Of a DNA stretch of 14,105 nt, positions 13,762-14,105 are shown piece by piece (the first letter of the stretch is position 1; each line of letters opens with the position of its first letter). Made by a program: the position numbers and the translations under genes. Below the pieces are notes generated by a model. The model had not been told where the DNA came from. It saw only the letters and a program-made list of their open reading frames with translations, and ran no database searches. The stretch comes from an uncultured bacterium (lineage in GTDB: Bacteria; Cyanobacteriota; Vampirovibrionia; Gastranaerophilales; Gastranaerophilaceae). Location: NCBI GenBank assembly GCA_902803265.1, contig CADCPD010000141.1, positions 1 to 14,105 on the forward strand, in the 5' to 3' direction.

Positions 13762-14105
13762 TTATTTAGATAATTTTGATAAAACAAATTCTATATCTTT
13801 ATCTCCTCGCCCTGAAAGATTAACAAGAATTTTTTCACCTTGTTTATGTTTTGCTAATTTTAACGCATATGCAACTGCATGTGAACTTTCTAACGCAGGT
13901 ATAATACCTTCCAGACGAGAGAGTTCATAAAAAGCATCAATTGCTTCATCATCTTTTATGACATCATATTTAACTCTGCCAATTTTATGCAGATAACAGT
14001 GCTTAGGTCCAACTCCGGGATAATCCAAACCGCTTGCGACAGAATAAGCGTTTGCTGGATTACCATCTTCATCTTGAAGCATTAAACATTTAAAACCATG
14101 TAAAA
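13762..14105 (-). CDS. trpB: Tryptophan synthase beta chain, C-terminal part
   Basis: This is the 3' part of trpB, cut by the right edge of the window. The visible 114 codons begin LHGFKCLMLQDEDG and continue through SVASGLDYPGVGPKHCYL, IPALESSHAVAYALKLAK and ILVNLSGRGDKDIEFVL, all hallmarks of TrpB. The SGRGDKD loop and the upstream GLDYPGVGPEH-type motif are strongly conserved in the family. TrpB is the PLP-dependent subunit that joins indole and serine to give tryptophan. The frame stays open to the edge, so the Met seen at residue 8 of this fragment is internal, not a start. No trpA is visible downstream: a terminator and the DUF1284 gene lie there instead. Confidence 0.95.
   Translation of the reverse strand, partial: LHGFKCLMLQDEDGNPANAYSVASGLDYPGVGPKHCYLHKIGRVKYDVIKDDEAIDAFYELSRLEGIIPALESSHAVAYALKLAKHKQGEKILVNLSGRGDKDIEFVLSKLSK

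Overview
The window is AT-rich bacterial DNA (roughly 30% G+C by eye) with short intergenic gaps and two blocks of genes. No phage, transposon, CRISPR or defence genes are visible. The best guess for the source is an uncultured gut-type member of the Gastranaerophilales (non-photosynthetic Cyanobacteriota, 'Melainabacteria'/Vampirovibrionia). This rests on the small helical protein that begins MGVASNQARL, on the cupin protein with an N-terminal INFRG-type segment, and on the mix of TPR, HDOD, GGDEF and two-component genes. Both lineage markers are from memory, so the assignment is an inference.

Bases 269-8743 (+ strand) hold nine genes packed head to tail: a secreted TPR protein, a membrane-anchored TPR protein, an HDOD protein with an unusual N-terminal domain, a two-GAF GGDEF diguanylate cyclase, tsaE, tsaB, a SAM-dependent methyltransferase, a histidine kinase without a sensor domain, and a receiver/degenerate-GGDEF/receiver response regulator. 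Start/stop overlaps link HDOD to GGDEF, GGDEF to tsaE, tsaE to tsaB and kinase to regulator. TsaE and TsaB serve tRNA t6A synthesis. The rest looks like intracellular signalling (c-di-GMP and phosphotransfer) plus cell-envelope scaffolding.

Bases 8751-11089 (- strand) hold a large cupin-domain protein that converges on the regulator with a 7-bp gap, a roughly 400-bp gene-poor stretch with a strong hairpin and three direct repeats, and a 116-residue helical protein of unknown function with a strong ribosome binding site.

Bases 11090-11483 are non-coding between divergent genes. They contain a possible structured RNA, a clear extended -10 promoter and a possible short upstream reading frame. 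The + strand then carries a long-chain acyl-CoA synthetase-like gene and a DUF1284 protein. A bidirectional terminator separates these from the 3' part of trpB on the - strand, which runs off the right edge.

The most notable points are: the HDOD protein's N-terminal domain, which looks like a serine-recombinase fold with its catalytic residues replaced; the regulator with a dead GGDEF core; repeated TATAAT-like boxes six bases before start codons that lack Shine-Dalgarno sequences (possible leaderless mRNAs); and the non-coding repeats and structure around 10404-10545 and 11216-11317.
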